Notes: generated by a model from the letters alone, not told the origin. Numbered from the stretch's first letter, positions 9,312-19,134 are shown. The stretch: DNA of 64,000 nucleotides from Thalassovita gelatinovora (GCF_001458355.1 NZ_CYSA01000015.1:5001-69000), one strand, 5' to 3'. Program-made: numbers and translations.

Positions 9312-10576
9312 GATCCGCTCACCCGTTCAATTTTGGCGCCAACATTGCGCAATTTCTCTTCGACCCGTTCATAGCCACGATCAAGATGGTAAACCCGGTT
9401 GACGATGGTTTCGCCTTCGGCTGCAAGCCCGGCGAGGATCAACGAAACGCTGGCGCGCAAATCGGTCGCCATCACCGGCGCCCCTTTCAGTCGTTCGACC
9501 CCGCTCACGGTAGCCGTTCCGCCCTGCACGTCAATCCGTGCCCCCATGCGCACCAGTTCGGGCGCATGCATGAAGCGGTTTTCGAAAATGCGTTCTTCCA
9601 GAACCGATGTACCCTCGGCGGTACACATCAGCGCCATCATCTGCGCCTGTAGATCGGTGGGAAAGCCCGGGAAGGGTTCGGTCACCACATCGACTGCCCG
9701 GACCCGCCCGTTCTTGCACGCGACCTTCAGTCCGGCCGCAGTTTCTTCCACCGCGATCCCGGCCTGATCCAGCTTTTCGCAAAAGGCTCCGACCAGATCG
9801 ATACGTCCCCCCAGGAGCTCGACTTCGCCGCCGCAGATCGCCGGGGCCAGCATATAAGTGCCCAGTTCGATCCGGTCGGTCACGACCGGGTGGGTGGCGC
9901 CATGCAGCCGATCGACGCCCTGAATGGTGATGATGGAAGTGCCTTCACCTTCGATCTGGGCCCCCATCTTGCGCAGGCACTGGACCAGATCAACGATTTC
10001 GGGTTCGCGCGCTGCGTTCTTCAATACAGTGGTCCCCTTGGCCAGCGTCGCTGCCATCACCACGTTTTCGGTCGCCCCTACCGACGCAAAGCGCAACTCG
10101 TGCACTGCACCTTTCAACCCGCCGGGTGCCTTGGCGTGCAGATAACCGTCGCGCAGATCAATCTCGGCACCCATCGCTTCCAGCGCGGTGGTGTGGATAT
10201 CCATCGGCCGCGCCCCGATGGCGCAGCCGCCGGGCAACGACACTTCGGCATGACCTTCACGTGCCAAAAGCGGCCCCAGCACCAGATTCGACGCGCGCAT
10301 TTTGCGCACGATATCGTAATCAGCCCGCGTGGTGGTCAGGTTATGGCTCGACATTGCCTGTACCTGACCGTCTTGCATGCTGGTGACCTCGGCGCCCAGC
10401 GATTGCAGCAATTCGGTCATTGTCTTGATGTCGCTCAGCCGCGGCGCATTGGTCAGGGTCAGGGGTTCTTCGCTCAGCAATGTCGCCGGCATTAGCGCCA
10501 GACAGGCATTCTTGGCCCCGGCGATCGGGATTTGCCCCTTCACGGGACCGTTGCCCGTTACGATAATCGAATCCAT
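9308..10576 (-). CDS. murA: UDP-N-acetylglucosamine 1-carboxyvinyltransferase
   Basis: 422 residues from ATG 10576 ([20 protein letters not shown]). MurA transfers enolpyruvate from PEP to UDP-GlcNAc, the first committed step of peptidoglycan synthesis. The active-site cysteine, target of fosfomycin in the family, is present in [13 protein letters not shown], so a Cys-type rather than Asp-type enzyme is predicted. [12 protein letters not shown] near the N-terminus is the usual substrate-binding block. Its ATG shares bases with the stop of the preceding small gene (TGATG), and its stop overlaps DUF2948, making a three-gene unit. Confidence 0.97.
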   Translation of the reverse strand: MDSIIVTGNGPVKGQIPIAGAKNACLALMPATLLSEEPLTLTNAPRLSDIKTMTELLQSLGAEVTSMQDGQVQAMSSHNLTTTRADYDIVRKMRASNLVLGPLLAREGHAEVSLPGGCAIGARPMDIHTTALEAMGAEIDLRDGYLHAKAPGGLKGAVHELRFASVGATENVVMAATLAKGTTVLKNAAREPEIVDLVQCLRKMGAQIEGEGTSIITIQGVDRLHGATHPVVTDRIELGTYMLAPAICGGEVELLGGRIDLVGAFCEKLDQAGIAVEETAAGLKVACKNGRVRAVDVVTEPFPGFPTDLQAQMMALMCTAEGTSVLEERIFENRFMHAPELVRMGARIDVQGGTATVSGVERLKGAPVMATDLRASVSLILAGLAAEGETIVNRVYHLDRGYERVEEKLRNVGAKIERVSGS

Positions 10577-10734
10577 CAATCCTGCCCCTTGTCGGCTTGT
10601 GTGCTGGCATCAACGGCACGCGCACGCGCCTGCGCTTTGCGTTTGGCCATATTTGCCTTCAACGCGGCCTTCAACCGGTCCTCGCGCGGATCGGACTTTT
10701 TTGGTTGTTTTTTGCTGGGATTATTCTGCTCCAT
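10576..10734 (-). CDS. Small basic protein encoded before murA
   Basis: A 52-codon gene: [20 protein letters not shown], then [20 protein letters not shown] and a short acidic tail. It is rich in Lys, Arg and Ala and probably helical with a disordered N-terminus. Its TGA shares the A and T-G with the murA start (TGATG, 10574-10578), so it is probably translated and coupled to murA. It resembles the short basic hypothetical proteins often found before murA in Rhodobacterales. No function is known; a nucleic-acid or ribosome contact is only a guess from charge. Confidence 0.6.
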   Translation of the reverse strand: MEQNNPSKKQPKKSDPREDRLKAALKANMAKRKAQARARAVDASTQADKGQD

Positions 10735-10852
10735 AAACCTGTCTTACATGAGGCGGGAAAAACCGTCCAGATAACGCTTGCACCCGGAATCAATTCCCGT
10801 TAATCAGCCCCCCACGGTCGGACAGGACATAATCCTGCGACCGGAAAACGGC

Positions 10853-10927
<75 letters not shown>

Positions 10928-10975
10928 TATTCCAATTCAATCCGTCGTCGCACCGCACCGCCAAGCCGGTAGCGG

Positions 10976-11707
10976 TCAGTCATGGCTGGCAAGCTTTGCC
11001 AGACCAGCGATCAAGTCGTTGCTCATACCGCTTTGCTGCATGTGGTTGCGCAAGAGCTGATTATAGCCACCGGGTGTGTCGATCGCCCCGAGCATTGCAG
11101 CGCAATCAGAACCTTGCAGGCTGGATCCAACCAGGTGGCGCAGGAATGTCTCGGCCTGATCCGGGTCGGACACCCGCGCACCAAGCCATCGGGCGGCGTC
11201 GGACACCAGTGTCACCGCCGGTGACAAAACTGCCTGTGCCGCAAGGTAGGCGGCCATTTCCCCAGCGTCCCGTATTTCATAGACGGTATTGCGGCCCCCG
11301 AATATCGCATTCACCAGTCCGATCTCGCCCTGCGCCATGATCGGCGACCCGCCACCGACTATGCCGGGAAATGGCATCATGATCGCGACGGCATCGGCCG
11401 GAGCGACCATCGCTGCGACCTCGCCCAATGATGCACCGGCCATCAGGGTAATCACCTGCTGATCGGCGCGGAATGTCAGCCCAGGCAAAATTTCTGACGC
11501 CGCATCGGCCAACAGCCCGAGAATCACCACCTCGCTATCTTCCAACACCTGCTGATTATCAGCGACAGAAACATTGTCGAACCTGTTCGACAGCCGTTGC
11601 GCATGTGCGGCACTGCGCTTTGATACGGTGATGGTATGACCATCGCCCGCAATGCCTTCGACCACCGCCGACGCGATGGTTCCCAACCCCAAAACCCCGA
11701 TTCTCAT
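10976..11707 (-). CDS. ProC-like NAD(P)-dependent oxidoreductase
   Basis: 243 residues from ATG 11707, preceded by AAGGAGCG. The N-terminal Rossmann motif is MRIGVLGLGTIASAVVEGI. The C-terminal helical domain IDTPGGYNQLLRNHMQQSGM corresponds to the SPGGT..L..L...G block of pyrroline-5-carboxylate reductase. It is therefore a ProC relative, but the MPFPGIVGGGSP stretch replaces the usual MPNTPA..G.G, so the true substrate is probably a different imine or keto compound. It lies downstream of an MttB-type methyltransferase on the same strand; they may serve one pathway for a methylated amine such as a betaine, which is inference. Confidence 0.75.
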   Translation of the reverse strand: MRIGVLGLGTIASAVVEGIAGDGHTITVSKRSAAHAQRLSNRFDNVSVADNQQVLEDSEVVILGLLADAASEILPGLTFRADQQVITLMAGASLGEVAAMVAPADAVAIMMPFPGIVGGGSPIMAQGEIGLVNAIFGGRNTVYEIRDAGEMAAYLAAQAVLSPAVTLVSDAARWLGARVSDPDQAETFLRHLVGSSLQGSDCAAMLGAIDTPGGYNQLLRNHMQQSGMSNDLIAGLAKLASHD

Positions 11708-11863
11708 TCCACGCTCCTTACACCTTTGGACCAGCATTGCGTGTTGATGAACGGCAATCCAGCCCACCCTTACAATATTGATCGTGCCAGAACGCATTAA
11801 ACAGAAGTCTTGGATCAATCGCGGCTGGGTGCTTTCTATCAGGGCCGGCACCCGAATTGGATT

Positions 11864-13441
11864 TCAGTACCACGCATCCGCCATGGATGCCTTTTTGCGC
11901 GCGATGAAGTCTTTTAGTGCCAAATCGGTATCCTCTGCCATTTCTGGTGGTTGATAAGTTTCCAATACCTGTTTCCAGCGCCGGTTGGCCCGAGTGGCCA
12001 TGTCGATGCCGCCCTGTTCGGACCATGTTTCGAACGGCTGATCGTCATTCAGCGCACTATCCCAATAGGCGGTTTTATAGTGGCGCAACGTATGCTGCGT
12101 GCTGAACAGGTGCTGGCCCGGCCCCTGTTCGGCCAAGGCCTCGACAGCCAGCGCATCATCACTGACATCGATCCCGTGCAGATAGGAATGCAGCGCGCCG
12201 CACATGTCGCAATCCATCACGAACTTTTCATAAGACATCGACAGCAGACCATCGAGGAACCCGGCCGAATGCAGAATGAAATTGGCCCCGCCCTGCACTG
12301 CCGACATCATCGACATCATCGCCTGCTGCATCGCCTGCCCGTCCGGTAGTTTCGACGTTGCAAAATTGCCCGCACAACGCAGCGGCAGCTTGAACCGCCG
12401 CGCCATCTGGCCCATCACCAACGATCCCAGCGCCGGTTCCGGGGTGCCGAATGTGGGCGACCCCGAACGCAGCGCCATGGTGCTGAGAAACCCGCCCAAC
12501 ACCACCGGAACACCGGGGCGGACCAGTTGAGCCAGCGCACAGGCAGCCATCGATTCAGCCAGGCATTGCGCCACGCCCCCCGCCATGGTCAACGGTGCCA
12601 CCGCGCCCCCCAGCAGGAACGGCACATGAATCGACCCCTGCCCGGCCCGGGCATAGGCGGTGATGCCCTGCGTTGTTACCCCGTCCAGAACCAAGGGCGA
12701 TGTGGTGTTGAAATTACCCATGATCACGCAGTTCTGGTCGACGAAATCCGCGCCGAACAACAGGCGGCACATCTCGATCGAATCCTCTGCCCGTTCTGGC
12801 GCTGTGATCGACCCCAGAAAGCCGCGGTCGGAATAGCGCATATGAGCATAGACCATATCCAGGTGCCGCTTGTTCACCGCCACATCGGTCGGTTCGCAAA
12901 TGGTGCCGCCGGAATGGTGCAGCCAAGGCGAAGATTGCCCCAATTTCACAAGGTTTTCGAAATCCTGAATCGTGCCATATCGGCGGCCCTGATCCAGATC
13001 CATCACAAAAGGCGATCCATAAGCCGGGGCAAAGACCATCGCATCGCCGCCGATTTCCACGGATTTCAGAGGGTTGCGCGCATGTTGAGTGAACCGTTCG
13101 GGCGCGGTCTTCACGATCTCGCGGATCATCCCGGGTTCAAATTTGATGTTCCAGACATCGTTACCGATGGCGCTCACCTGCCCGCCGGCGTGGCGGAACA
13201 GGTCGACCGCAGCAGGATCATCGCGAAATTCGATCCCGATCTCGGCCAGAATGCGATCCATCGCGGCCTCGATCCGGTCCAGGCTTTCGGGGCCCAGCAA
13301 GTCATAGCTGGGAATCTGGCGGGTAATGAAAGGTACCTGAAGATGCAGGTTCTGGCCGGCTTCATTCCTTCGCGTTGCCCGGTCTTTGCTGCGGCGATTG
13401 CGCCGCCCGCTCCGGGCCGGTTTGTTTGCCTCCATCAACAT
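11864..13441 (-). CDS. MttB-family (non-pyrrolysine) methyltransferase
   Basis: 525 residues, similar in length to trimethylamine methyltransferase MttB. Recognisable features are the TIM-barrel segments PAYGSPFVMDLDQGRRYG, HHSGGTICEPTDVA, GGFLSTMALRSGSPTFGTPE and the C-terminal WKQVLETYQPPEMAEDTD. The reading frame has no in-frame amber codon, so it is not the pyrrolysine enzyme. Non-Pyl homologues (MtgB, MtpB, MtcB) demethylate glycine betaine, proline betaine or carnitine to a corrinoid protein. No corrinoid protein gene lies nearby. The start has GGGAG upstream. A LysR-type gene is divergent. Confidence 0.82.
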   Translation of the reverse strand: MLMEANKPARSGRRNRRSKDRATRRNEAGQNLHLQVPFITRQIPSYDLLGPESLDRIEAAMDRILAEIGIEFRDDPAAVDLFRHAGGQVSAIGNDVWNIKFEPGMIREIVKTAPERFTQHARNPLKSVEIGGDAMVFAPAYGSPFVMDLDQGRRYGTIQDFENLVKLGQSSPWLHHSGGTICEPTDVAVNKRHLDMVYAHMRYSDRGFLGSITAPERAEDSIEMCRLLFGADFVDQNCVIMGNFNTTSPLVLDGVTTQGITAYARAGQGSIHVPFLLGGAVAPLTMAGGVAQCLAESMAACALAQLVRPGVPVVLGGFLSTMALRSGSPTFGTPEPALGSLVMGQMARRFKLPLRCAGNFATSKLPDGQAMQQAMMSMMSAVQGGANFILHSAGFLDGLLSMSYEKFVMDCDMCGALHSYLHGIDVSDDALAVEALAEQGPGQHLFSTQHTLRHYKTAYWDSALNDDQPFETWSEQGGIDMATRANRRWKQVLETYQPPEMAEDTDLALKDFIARKKASMADAWY

Positions 13442-13527
13442 GGCGATCTCCCTCGTTGCGCTATCTGCGATGACAAACCCTGCGAATCCGGCGGTCGGTT
13501 GACAACCGCAATAAGACTCATCAAGAC

Positions 13528-13540
13528 TTAGTTAAACTAA
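13528..13540. promoter_or_regulatory. LysR-type operator candidate between mttB-like and gcvA-like genes
   Basis: TTAGTTAAACTAA is a perfect 13-bp inverted repeat around a central A and fits the T-N11-A motif of LysR-type regulators. It lies in the 161-nt gap between the divergent methyltransferase and regulator genes, about 60 nt from the regulator start. Confidence 0.55.
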
Positions 13541-13602
13541 TCCAAAAACACGGTATTTCCCTATTTCACTGGAGATTGAGATTAATCAGGACCAATCAAT
13601 CT

Positions 13603-14514
13603 ATGGCATTTCATCCCTATAACCTGCCCTCCCTCAGCGCGCTTATCAGCTTCGAAGCAGCCGCCCGCCATGTCAGTTTCAAAGCCGCAGCGCAGGAACT
13701 GAACGTCACTCCGGCGGCGGTCAGCCACCAGATCAAGGCGCTGGAAACCGAATTGCGTCAGGTGCTGTTTCGCCGCAATCACCGCGGGGTGGAATTGACC
13801 GAAACCGGGGCCTATCTGCTGGTTGCGCTGCAACGCGGGTTCGAAGAAATTTCCGATGCGGTGGCGCAATTGCGGTCGGACGCTTCTGGCGCAGGAGTTA
13901 CGATCCGGGCCTCGAACGCGGTCAGTTCGCAATGGCTGGCCCCGAAACTGGCCGAATTCTGGCAAAGTCACCCGCATATCCCGGTATCGCAGAATGTCAC
14001 CGATTTTCCCGATCATGCCCCAGCCTGCGATCTGAGCATCGAATACGGCCTGATCGACGATGACAAAGGCGATGTCAGGCTGTTGTTTCGGGACCGTATT
14101 GCGGCGCTTGGCAGTCCGAGTTTTGCGGCCCGGCACCGGATCGACACGGTTGCCGATTTCGCGCGCACACCGCTTATTCACATGGACATGCCCGCCACTG
14201 GCTGGACCCACTGGTCAGACTGGTGCCGGGCGCTTGGGTATGACGGGCCACTGGGCGGCGGATATCGGGTCAATAACTATGTTATCGCGTTGCAGGCCGC
14301 ACAGGGCGATATGGGCGCGGTACTGGGCTGGGGTGGATTGACCGGGTCGCTATTGACGTCCGGTGCATTGGTTAAACTCTGGTCCGAAGACCTGCCATCG
14401 CCACGGGATTTTTATATCAAGCTGCATCCGGGCGCGACACGCCAAGCGGTGATCGTGCGCGACTGGCTGCTGAAATTTGCGGATCGGGGAAATCCGAACA
14501 TGGCTCCGGCCTAA
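13603..14514 (+). CDS. LysR-family regulator, GcvA-like
   Basis: 303 residues from ATG 13603, preceded by AGGA. The winged HTH is at about 6-65 (LPSLSALISFEAAARHVSFK, TPAAVSHQIKALE, LFRRNHRGVELTETG), close to GcvA and related regulators. The effector domain follows from about 95. It is divergent from the MttB-like gene and so probably regulates it and the ProC-like gene. A 13-bp palindrome lies between them. A TTG further upstream at 13576 sits directly against GGAG and is a less likely start. Confidence 0.88.
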   Translation: MAFHPYNLPSLSALISFEAAARHVSFKAAAQELNVTPAAVSHQIKALETELRQVLFRRNHRGVELTETGAYLLVALQRGFEEISDAVAQLRSDASGAGVTIRASNAVSSQWLAPKLAEFWQSHPHIPVSQNVTDFPDHAPACDLSIEYGLIDDDKGDVRLLFRDRIAALGSPSFAARHRIDTVADFARTPLIHMDMPATGWTHWSDWCRALGYDGPLGGGYRVNNYVIALQAAQGDMGAVLGWGGLTGSLLTSGALVKLWSEDLPSPRDFYIKLHPGATRQAVIVRDWLLKFADRGNPNMAPA

Positions 14515-14532
14515 CCTGTGGTCAGAACCGAA

Positions 14533-14558
14533 AAGGCCCCTGCAAGCAGGGGCCTTCG
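14533..14558 (-). terminator. Hairpin terminator between convergent genes
   Basis: AAGGCCCCTG and CAGGGGCCTT form a 10-bp stem with a tetraloop (14533-14556). On the minus strand it is followed by TTTTCGG, fitting termination of the acyl-CoA ligase gene; it may also stop the LysR transcript. Confidence 0.7.
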
Positions 14559-14574
14559 TGAACAATAGTGGCAC

Positions 14575-16461
14575 TTATTCGGCCCAGTCCCACGGCCGGG
14601 TAAAGGCCCCCAGAACATGACCGACCTCGTCGTCATGCACCACACCGGTGCGTTCGACCCGTGCCACCAACCCGCGCTTCTTGTCGTCGAATACCTCGAT
14701 CACCTTGGCGTTCAGCTTAGCTTCGTCCAGGGCCGCGTTGTAAACCCGGGTGATCGCACGTTTACGCAGATCGGGTTTGAACACTTTGCCGACGGCAGTT
14801 TTAGGCAATTCATCCAACACTTCGACGAATTTGGGTATCGCAGCGCGTTCATGCACGTGAACCTTGCAATGTTTCATCAGTTCTTCGCTGGTCACGCTGG
14901 CCCCTGCGACCAGTTCAACATAGGCGCAAGGCACTTCACCGGCATGGGCATCAGGCTGTCCGATCGCCCCGGCGAAAGCGACGTCGTGATGCACCAGCAG
15001 CGCTTCTTCGATCTCGGCCGGGTCGATATTGTGACCGCCACGAATGATCAGATCCTTGGCCCGCCCGGTAATCCAGATGTAATTGTCAGGATCGATCCGA
15101 CCCAGATCGCCGGTGCGCAGATATTTGTCATAATGATATAGCTGCTTGTTCTTTTCCGCCTCGGTATAGGTATTTCCGGACCAGACGCCGGGGTTCGAGA
15201 TGCAGATTTCGCCCACTTCGTCGGCAGCGCATTCAACCGGTTCGCCATTCACGTCCTTGAAAATACGGACATCGCTGTAGGGGAAGCGAATACCGACCGA
15301 TCCGATCTTTTTCTCGCCACCGACCGGATTACACGACACAAGGCAGGTCGCCTCGGTCAAGCCATAGCCTTCGATGATCGTCACGCCGCTGGCTTTTTCA
15401 AAGCGGTTGAACAATTCCTGCGGCAACGGCGCGGACCCTGAAAAGGATGTTTTCACCGAAGACACATCGGCATCAACCGGGCGCTGCATCAGCGCCGAAA
15501 TCGCCGTCGGCACGGTGATGATAAAGGTGATTTTCCAGCGTTCGATCAATTTCCAGAAATTATCGAACACGCCTTCGCCGCGATACCCGGCCGGTGTCGG
15601 GAAAACCACATGCGCACCGGACGTAACCACCGCCATCAGGATCACATGACAGGCGAAAACGTGGAACAGCGGCAACGGACAGATCACGTTGTCTTCGGAT
15701 GTATAAAGCAGCGTTCCGCCCAGCCAACCGTTATAGATGATACCGGAATAGCGGTGCTGCGCCACTTTCGGCATGCCGGTGGTGCCGCCGGTATGGAAAT
15801 AAGCTGCCACCCGGTCCCCGGTTGAATCGGCAAAAGCCAGCGATCGGGGATATTTCTTCATCGTCTTGTTGAAATCAAGAACATCCGCATGATGCTTGCC
15901 ACCCTCGCTTTTGGGCCGCACCAACGGCACGATCCAGCTTTTCGGCGGGGTCAGATAACGGTTCAGATCAATTTCCAGAACCGTATGTACACCCGGCGCG
16001 TGGCGCACCGCTTCGGCGGTTTTCTGTGACACGTCGGATTTGGGGAAGGATTTCAGCGTAACAACAACCTTGGCGTCGGTTTCACGCAAAATCGCGCCGA
16101 TCTGTTCGGGTTCCAGCAGCGGATTGATCGGGTTGACGATCCCGGCGATGGCGCCCCCTAGGATGGTCAGGACGGTTTCGTTGCAATTGGGCAGGATGCA
16201 GGCCACCACATCGGTTTCACCGATGCCCAGATCGCGGAACATGTTGGCCGTCTGGCAAGTGCGGGCATGCAATTCCGTCCAGCTCAGCGTTTCGGCCGGG
16301 TCCTTGGGGCCGCTCTGCAATTGAAAAGTGACCGCATTTCGTTTGCCATGCGCGTCTTTTGTGCGGGTCAGCAACTGATACAGCGTTTTGGGGACATCGC
16401 GGTCTTCCCAAGACATTTCCTGTTCGATGGCGATGGTATCTGCAATGGACGCAAACTGCAT
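14575..16461 (-). CDS. AMP-dependent acyl-CoA synthetase
   Basis: 628 residues from ATG 16461, with GAGGAGAAC upstream. It belongs to the ANL adenylating superfamily: P-loop YFHTGGTTGMPKVAQ, A5 motif GYGLTEATCL, A7 YLRTGDLGRID, A8 ITGRAKDLIIRGGHNIDPAEIEE, and the A10 lysine region PKTAVGKVFKPDLRK. It activates a carboxylic acid to the acyl-CoA. It is longer than typical short- or medium-chain enzymes because of a roughly 60-residue N-terminal part. Chain length or aromatic preference cannot be read. It is followed by a terminator and stands alone. Confidence 0.87.
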   Translation of the reverse strand: MQFASIADTIAIEQEMSWEDRDVPKTLYQLLTRTKDAHGKRNAVTFQLQSGPKDPAETLSWTELHARTCQTANMFRDLGIGETDVVACILPNCNETVLTILGGAIAGIVNPINPLLEPEQIGAILRETDAKVVVTLKSFPKSDVSQKTAEAVRHAPGVHTVLEIDLNRYLTPPKSWIVPLVRPKSEGGKHHADVLDFNKTMKKYPRSLAFADSTGDRVAAYFHTGGTTGMPKVAQHRYSGIIYNGWLGGTLLYTSEDNVICPLPLFHVFACHVILMAVVTSGAHVVFPTPAGYRGEGVFDNFWKLIERWKITFIITVPTAISALMQRPVDADVSSVKTSFSGSAPLPQELFNRFEKASGVTIIEGYGLTEATCLVSCNPVGGEKKIGSVGIRFPYSDVRIFKDVNGEPVECAADEVGEICISNPGVWSGNTYTEAEKNKQLYHYDKYLRTGDLGRIDPDNYIWITGRAKDLIIRGGHNIDPAEIEEALLVHHDVAFAGAIGQPDAHAGEVPCAYVELVAGASVTSEELMKHCKVHVHERAAIPKFVEVLDELPKTAVGKVFKPDLRKRAITRVYNAALDEAKLNAKVIEVFDDKKRGLVARVERTGVVHDDEVGHVLGAFTRPWDWAE

Positions 16462-16578
16462 CTTGTTCTCCTCCCTCAATCGGCCTGCGCGGCCGTTATC
16501 CCCTAGCGCGCAATGTGAAAGGGTTTGTCGCGACAAACAAGACTGCGAAGCGCCCCTTTGCGCAACGTCAAAACACGA

Positions 16579-16603
16579 AAAAGGGCGCAAGATGCGCCCT
16601 TTT
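16579..16603 (-). terminator. Rho-independent terminator of the ABC exporter gene
   Basis: AAAAGGGCGCA and TGCGCCCTTTT form an 11-bp stem with a 3-nt loop. On the minus strand the stem ends in a run of T residues, 30 nt after the stop at 16634. Confidence 0.85.
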
Positions 16604-16633
16604 GCCTAAGTTTTCGGGTGACTTAAGGTCAAA

Positions 16634-18430
16634 TCAGACTTCGGCCAGCGCCCCGTCGGTAAACTGCAACCGCGCCAACCGGGCGTAAAGCCCGCCTTCG
16701 GCAACCAGTTCATCATGGGTGCCCTGCGCCACGATCTGACCATCCTCCATTACAACGATCCGGTCCGCTTTCTTCACCGTCGCCAAACGGTGCGCCACGA
16801 TGATCGTGGTGCGGGTTTTCGACAATTCGTCTACCGCTGCCTGTACCGCGCGTTCGCTTTCGGCGTCCAATGCGCTGGTGGCTTCATCCAGCAGCAGAAC
16901 CGGCGCATCGCGCAGGATCGCGCGGGCGATGGCAATCCGCTGTTTCTGTCCACCCGACAGCATCACGCCGCGTTCACCGACCTGCGAATCGTACCCTTCG
17001 GGCAGCTTCACGATGAACTCATGCGCGGCGGCGGCTTGCGCGGCCGCCTCGACCTCGGCGTCGCTGGCATCGGGGCGGCCAAAGCGGATGTTTTCGCGCG
17101 CCGTAGTGGCGAAGATTACCGGGTCTTGCGGCACCAGAGCCAGATGTTTGCGGAATTCTCCGCGTGTCATATCCTTCAAATCTGTCCCGTCCAGCTCGAT
17201 CCGGCCCGATTGCGGGTCATAGAACCGCAGGATGGTCTGAATGATCGTAGTCTTGCCTGCCCCCGAAGGCCCGACCAGAGCCACGGTTTCGCCCGCACGG
17301 ATATCCAAATCGATCGCATCCAGCGCCGACACATCCGGGCGCGAAGGATAGCGGAAAGAAACCTTGTCGAACCGGATATGGCCGGTCACCGGGGCAGGCA
17401 CCGGTACAGGTGCCGCCGCATCTTCAACACTGTCCTTGGCGTGCAGCAGTTCGACAAGACGTTCCGTCGCGCCCGCCGCGCGCTGCAATTCGCCCCAAAC
17501 TTCGGACAGCGCCGCAACCGACCCGGCTACCATCACCGAATAGATCACGAATTGAACCAATGCGCCGGCACTCATCGTGCCCGACCGCACATCGTTGGCA
17601 CCGATCCACAGCACACCAACCACCCCGGCGAAGACAAGGAAGATAACGATCACGGTCATCACCGCGCGGGTGGCGATCCGGCGGCGGGCAGAAACATAGC
17701 TGGCTTCGGTCACATGGGCGAAATCACGTTGTGCGCCGTGTTCATTGGTAAAGGCCTGAACCGTCTGCACGCTCAACAGAGCCTCGGAGGCATTGCCGGA
17801 GCTTTCCGCGATCCAGTCCTGATTTTCCCGGCTGAGCTTGCGCAACCTGCGCCCCAGCGTCAGGATCGGCACGATCACCAGCGGCACGATCAGCAACACC
17901 AGACCGGTCAGCTTGGCCGAAGTGAACAACATCAGTGCCATGCCGCCAACCACGATCAGCACGTTGCGCAGCGCCACCGAAATCGACGACCCGATCACCG
18001 ACAGGATCAGCGTGGTGTCGGTGGTGATCCGGCTCAGTACCTCGCCGGTCATGATGTTTTCGAAAAACGCCGGGCTCATCCGGATGATGCGGTTGAACAC
18101 CGCCTTGCGGATATCGGCCACCACCCGTTCGCCCAGCAGCGTCACCAGTGAATAGCGCAGTCCGGTGCCCAGTGCCAACAACGCCGCAAGCGCCAGCGCC
18201 GCGCCGAAATACTGATCCAGCAATGCGCCATCTGCACCATTGAAATTATCCACGACCCGGCGCACCGCCAAGGGCAGGGTCAGCGATACGCTGGCGGTCA
18301 GAGTCAACGCCAGAATAGCGCCGAAAACCATCCACTTATAAGGGCTTAAAAACGGCCAAAGATCGCTCAAAGCACCTACATGTTTGGATTTCTCGCGATC
18401 CTCATTGACCGTGGTCGGGGTCCGGGCCAT
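16634..18430 (-). CDS. MsbA-like ABC exporter, fused membrane and ATPase domains
   Basis: 598 residues from ATG 18430. An N-terminal six-helix exporter domain (about 30-330) begins WPFLSPYKWMVFGAILALTL. The C-terminal ATPase has Walker A GPSGAGKTTI, Q-loop ALVPQDP, signature LSGGQKQR, Walker B VLLLDEATSALD and switch AHR. It is a half-transporter that probably works as a homodimer in the inner membrane. Lipid A/phospholipid flipping or drug export are both possible; there are no neighbours that decide. It is transcribed away from the divergent lrp-lysE pair. Confidence 0.9.
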   Translation of the reverse strand: MARTPTTVNEDREKSKHVGALSDLWPFLSPYKWMVFGAILALTLTASVSLTLPLAVRRVVDNFNGADGALLDQYFGAALALAALLALGTGLRYSLVTLLGERVVADIRKAVFNRIIRMSPAFFENIMTGEVLSRITTDTTLILSVIGSSISVALRNVLIVVGGMALMLFTSAKLTGLVLLIVPLVIVPILTLGRRLRKLSRENQDWIAESSGNASEALLSVQTVQAFTNEHGAQRDFAHVTEASYVSARRRIATRAVMTVIVIFLVFAGVVGVLWIGANDVRSGTMSAGALVQFVIYSVMVAGSVAALSEVWGELQRAAGATERLVELLHAKDSVEDAAAPVPVPAPVTGHIRFDKVSFRYPSRPDVSALDAIDLDIRAGETVALVGPSGAGKTTIIQTILRFYDPQSGRIELDGTDLKDMTRGEFRKHLALVPQDPVIFATTARENIRFGRPDASDAEVEAAAQAAAAHEFIVKLPEGYDSQVGERGVMLSGGQKQRIAIARAILRDAPVLLLDEATSALDAESERAVQAAVDELSKTRTTIIVAHRLATVKKADRIVVMEDGQIVAQGTHDELVAEGGLYARLARLQFTDGALAEV

Positions 18431-18669
18431 CGACGTTCCTTTCCTGTCCTGCGCCGCCGGGTTTATGCGACACGGCCCGCGCGGGCAAGCGGCCCGACTG
18501 TCGCGGGTCCGACATCGAACCATAAATTTTTACAGTCGAATTTACGGCCAAAGCAACAATTAGCTGTATTTTTTGCCGTAAAATTATAGGAATCATTATT
18601 TTTTCTTGTGCTATTACGAATTAGCCATATTTATTACTGACTCATATTTGAATTCCGGGACCTTTTCTC

Positions 18670-19134
18670 ATGCTCGACAGTACCGACCGAAAAATCTGTG
18701 CTTTGCTGCAAAACAACGCCCGCGCATCCAGTACAGAGGTGGCACAGGCGGTGGCGCTGTCAGTTTCGGCAGCCAATGAACGGATCCGCCGATTGGCCAC
18801 GACCGGGGCGATTGCCGGTTGGCGTGCGGTGCTGGCACCGGATCAGTTTGACGCCAATCTTTGCGCCTTTGCGTTGATCGACTTGGATTATGACGGTGAA
18901 GCCGAAGCCGTCGCGGCGCTTTGCGCCCGCGACGAGGTGCAGGAACTGCATCACATCAGCGGTCCGCATTCCTATCTGATGAAGCTGCGACTGGCCGACA
19001 CCAAAGCGCTGAATGACTTTCTCAATAATGTAGTGAAACCGCTGCCTGCCGTATCGCGGACCGAAACGATCATTACGCTCGACACCGCCAAGGAAACCTC
19101 GGCCATTGCGATATCAGAGGGTGCAAATGATTGA
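18670..19134 (+). CDS. Lrp/AsnC-family transcriptional regulator
   Basis: 154 residues. The N-terminal winged HTH (about 3-62: LDSTDRKICALLQNNARASS, NERIRRLATTGAIAGW) and the C-terminal RAM ligand-binding domain (about 66-140: ALIDLDYDG, EVQELHHISGPHSYLMKLR) are both present. Lrp-type proteins form octamers and respond to amino acids. It overlaps the downstream LysE-type exporter by 8 nt, so it likely controls that exporter in response to an amino acid. The 239-nt AT-rich gap upstream is the probable divergent promoter region. Confidence 0.92.
   Translation: MLDSTDRKICALLQNNARASSTEVAQAVALSVSAANERIRRLATTGAIAGWRAVLAPDQFDANLCAFALIDLDYDGEAEAVAALCARDEVQELHHISGPHSYLMKLRLADTKALNDFLNNVVKPLPAVSRTETIITLDTAKETSAIAISEGAND

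Noticed and set aside
11864-13441. Pyrrolysine-containing trimethylamine methyltransferase
   Set aside because: The frame has no in-frame TAG before its normal end and no pyl genes are present, so it belongs to the non-Pyl MttB group.
16715-18151. A 478-codon open frame antisense to the ABC exporter gene
   Set aside because: It mirrors a gene with clear Walker motifs; long antisense frames are expected at this G+C content and the translation (His/Arg/Gln-rich) has no recognisable domain.
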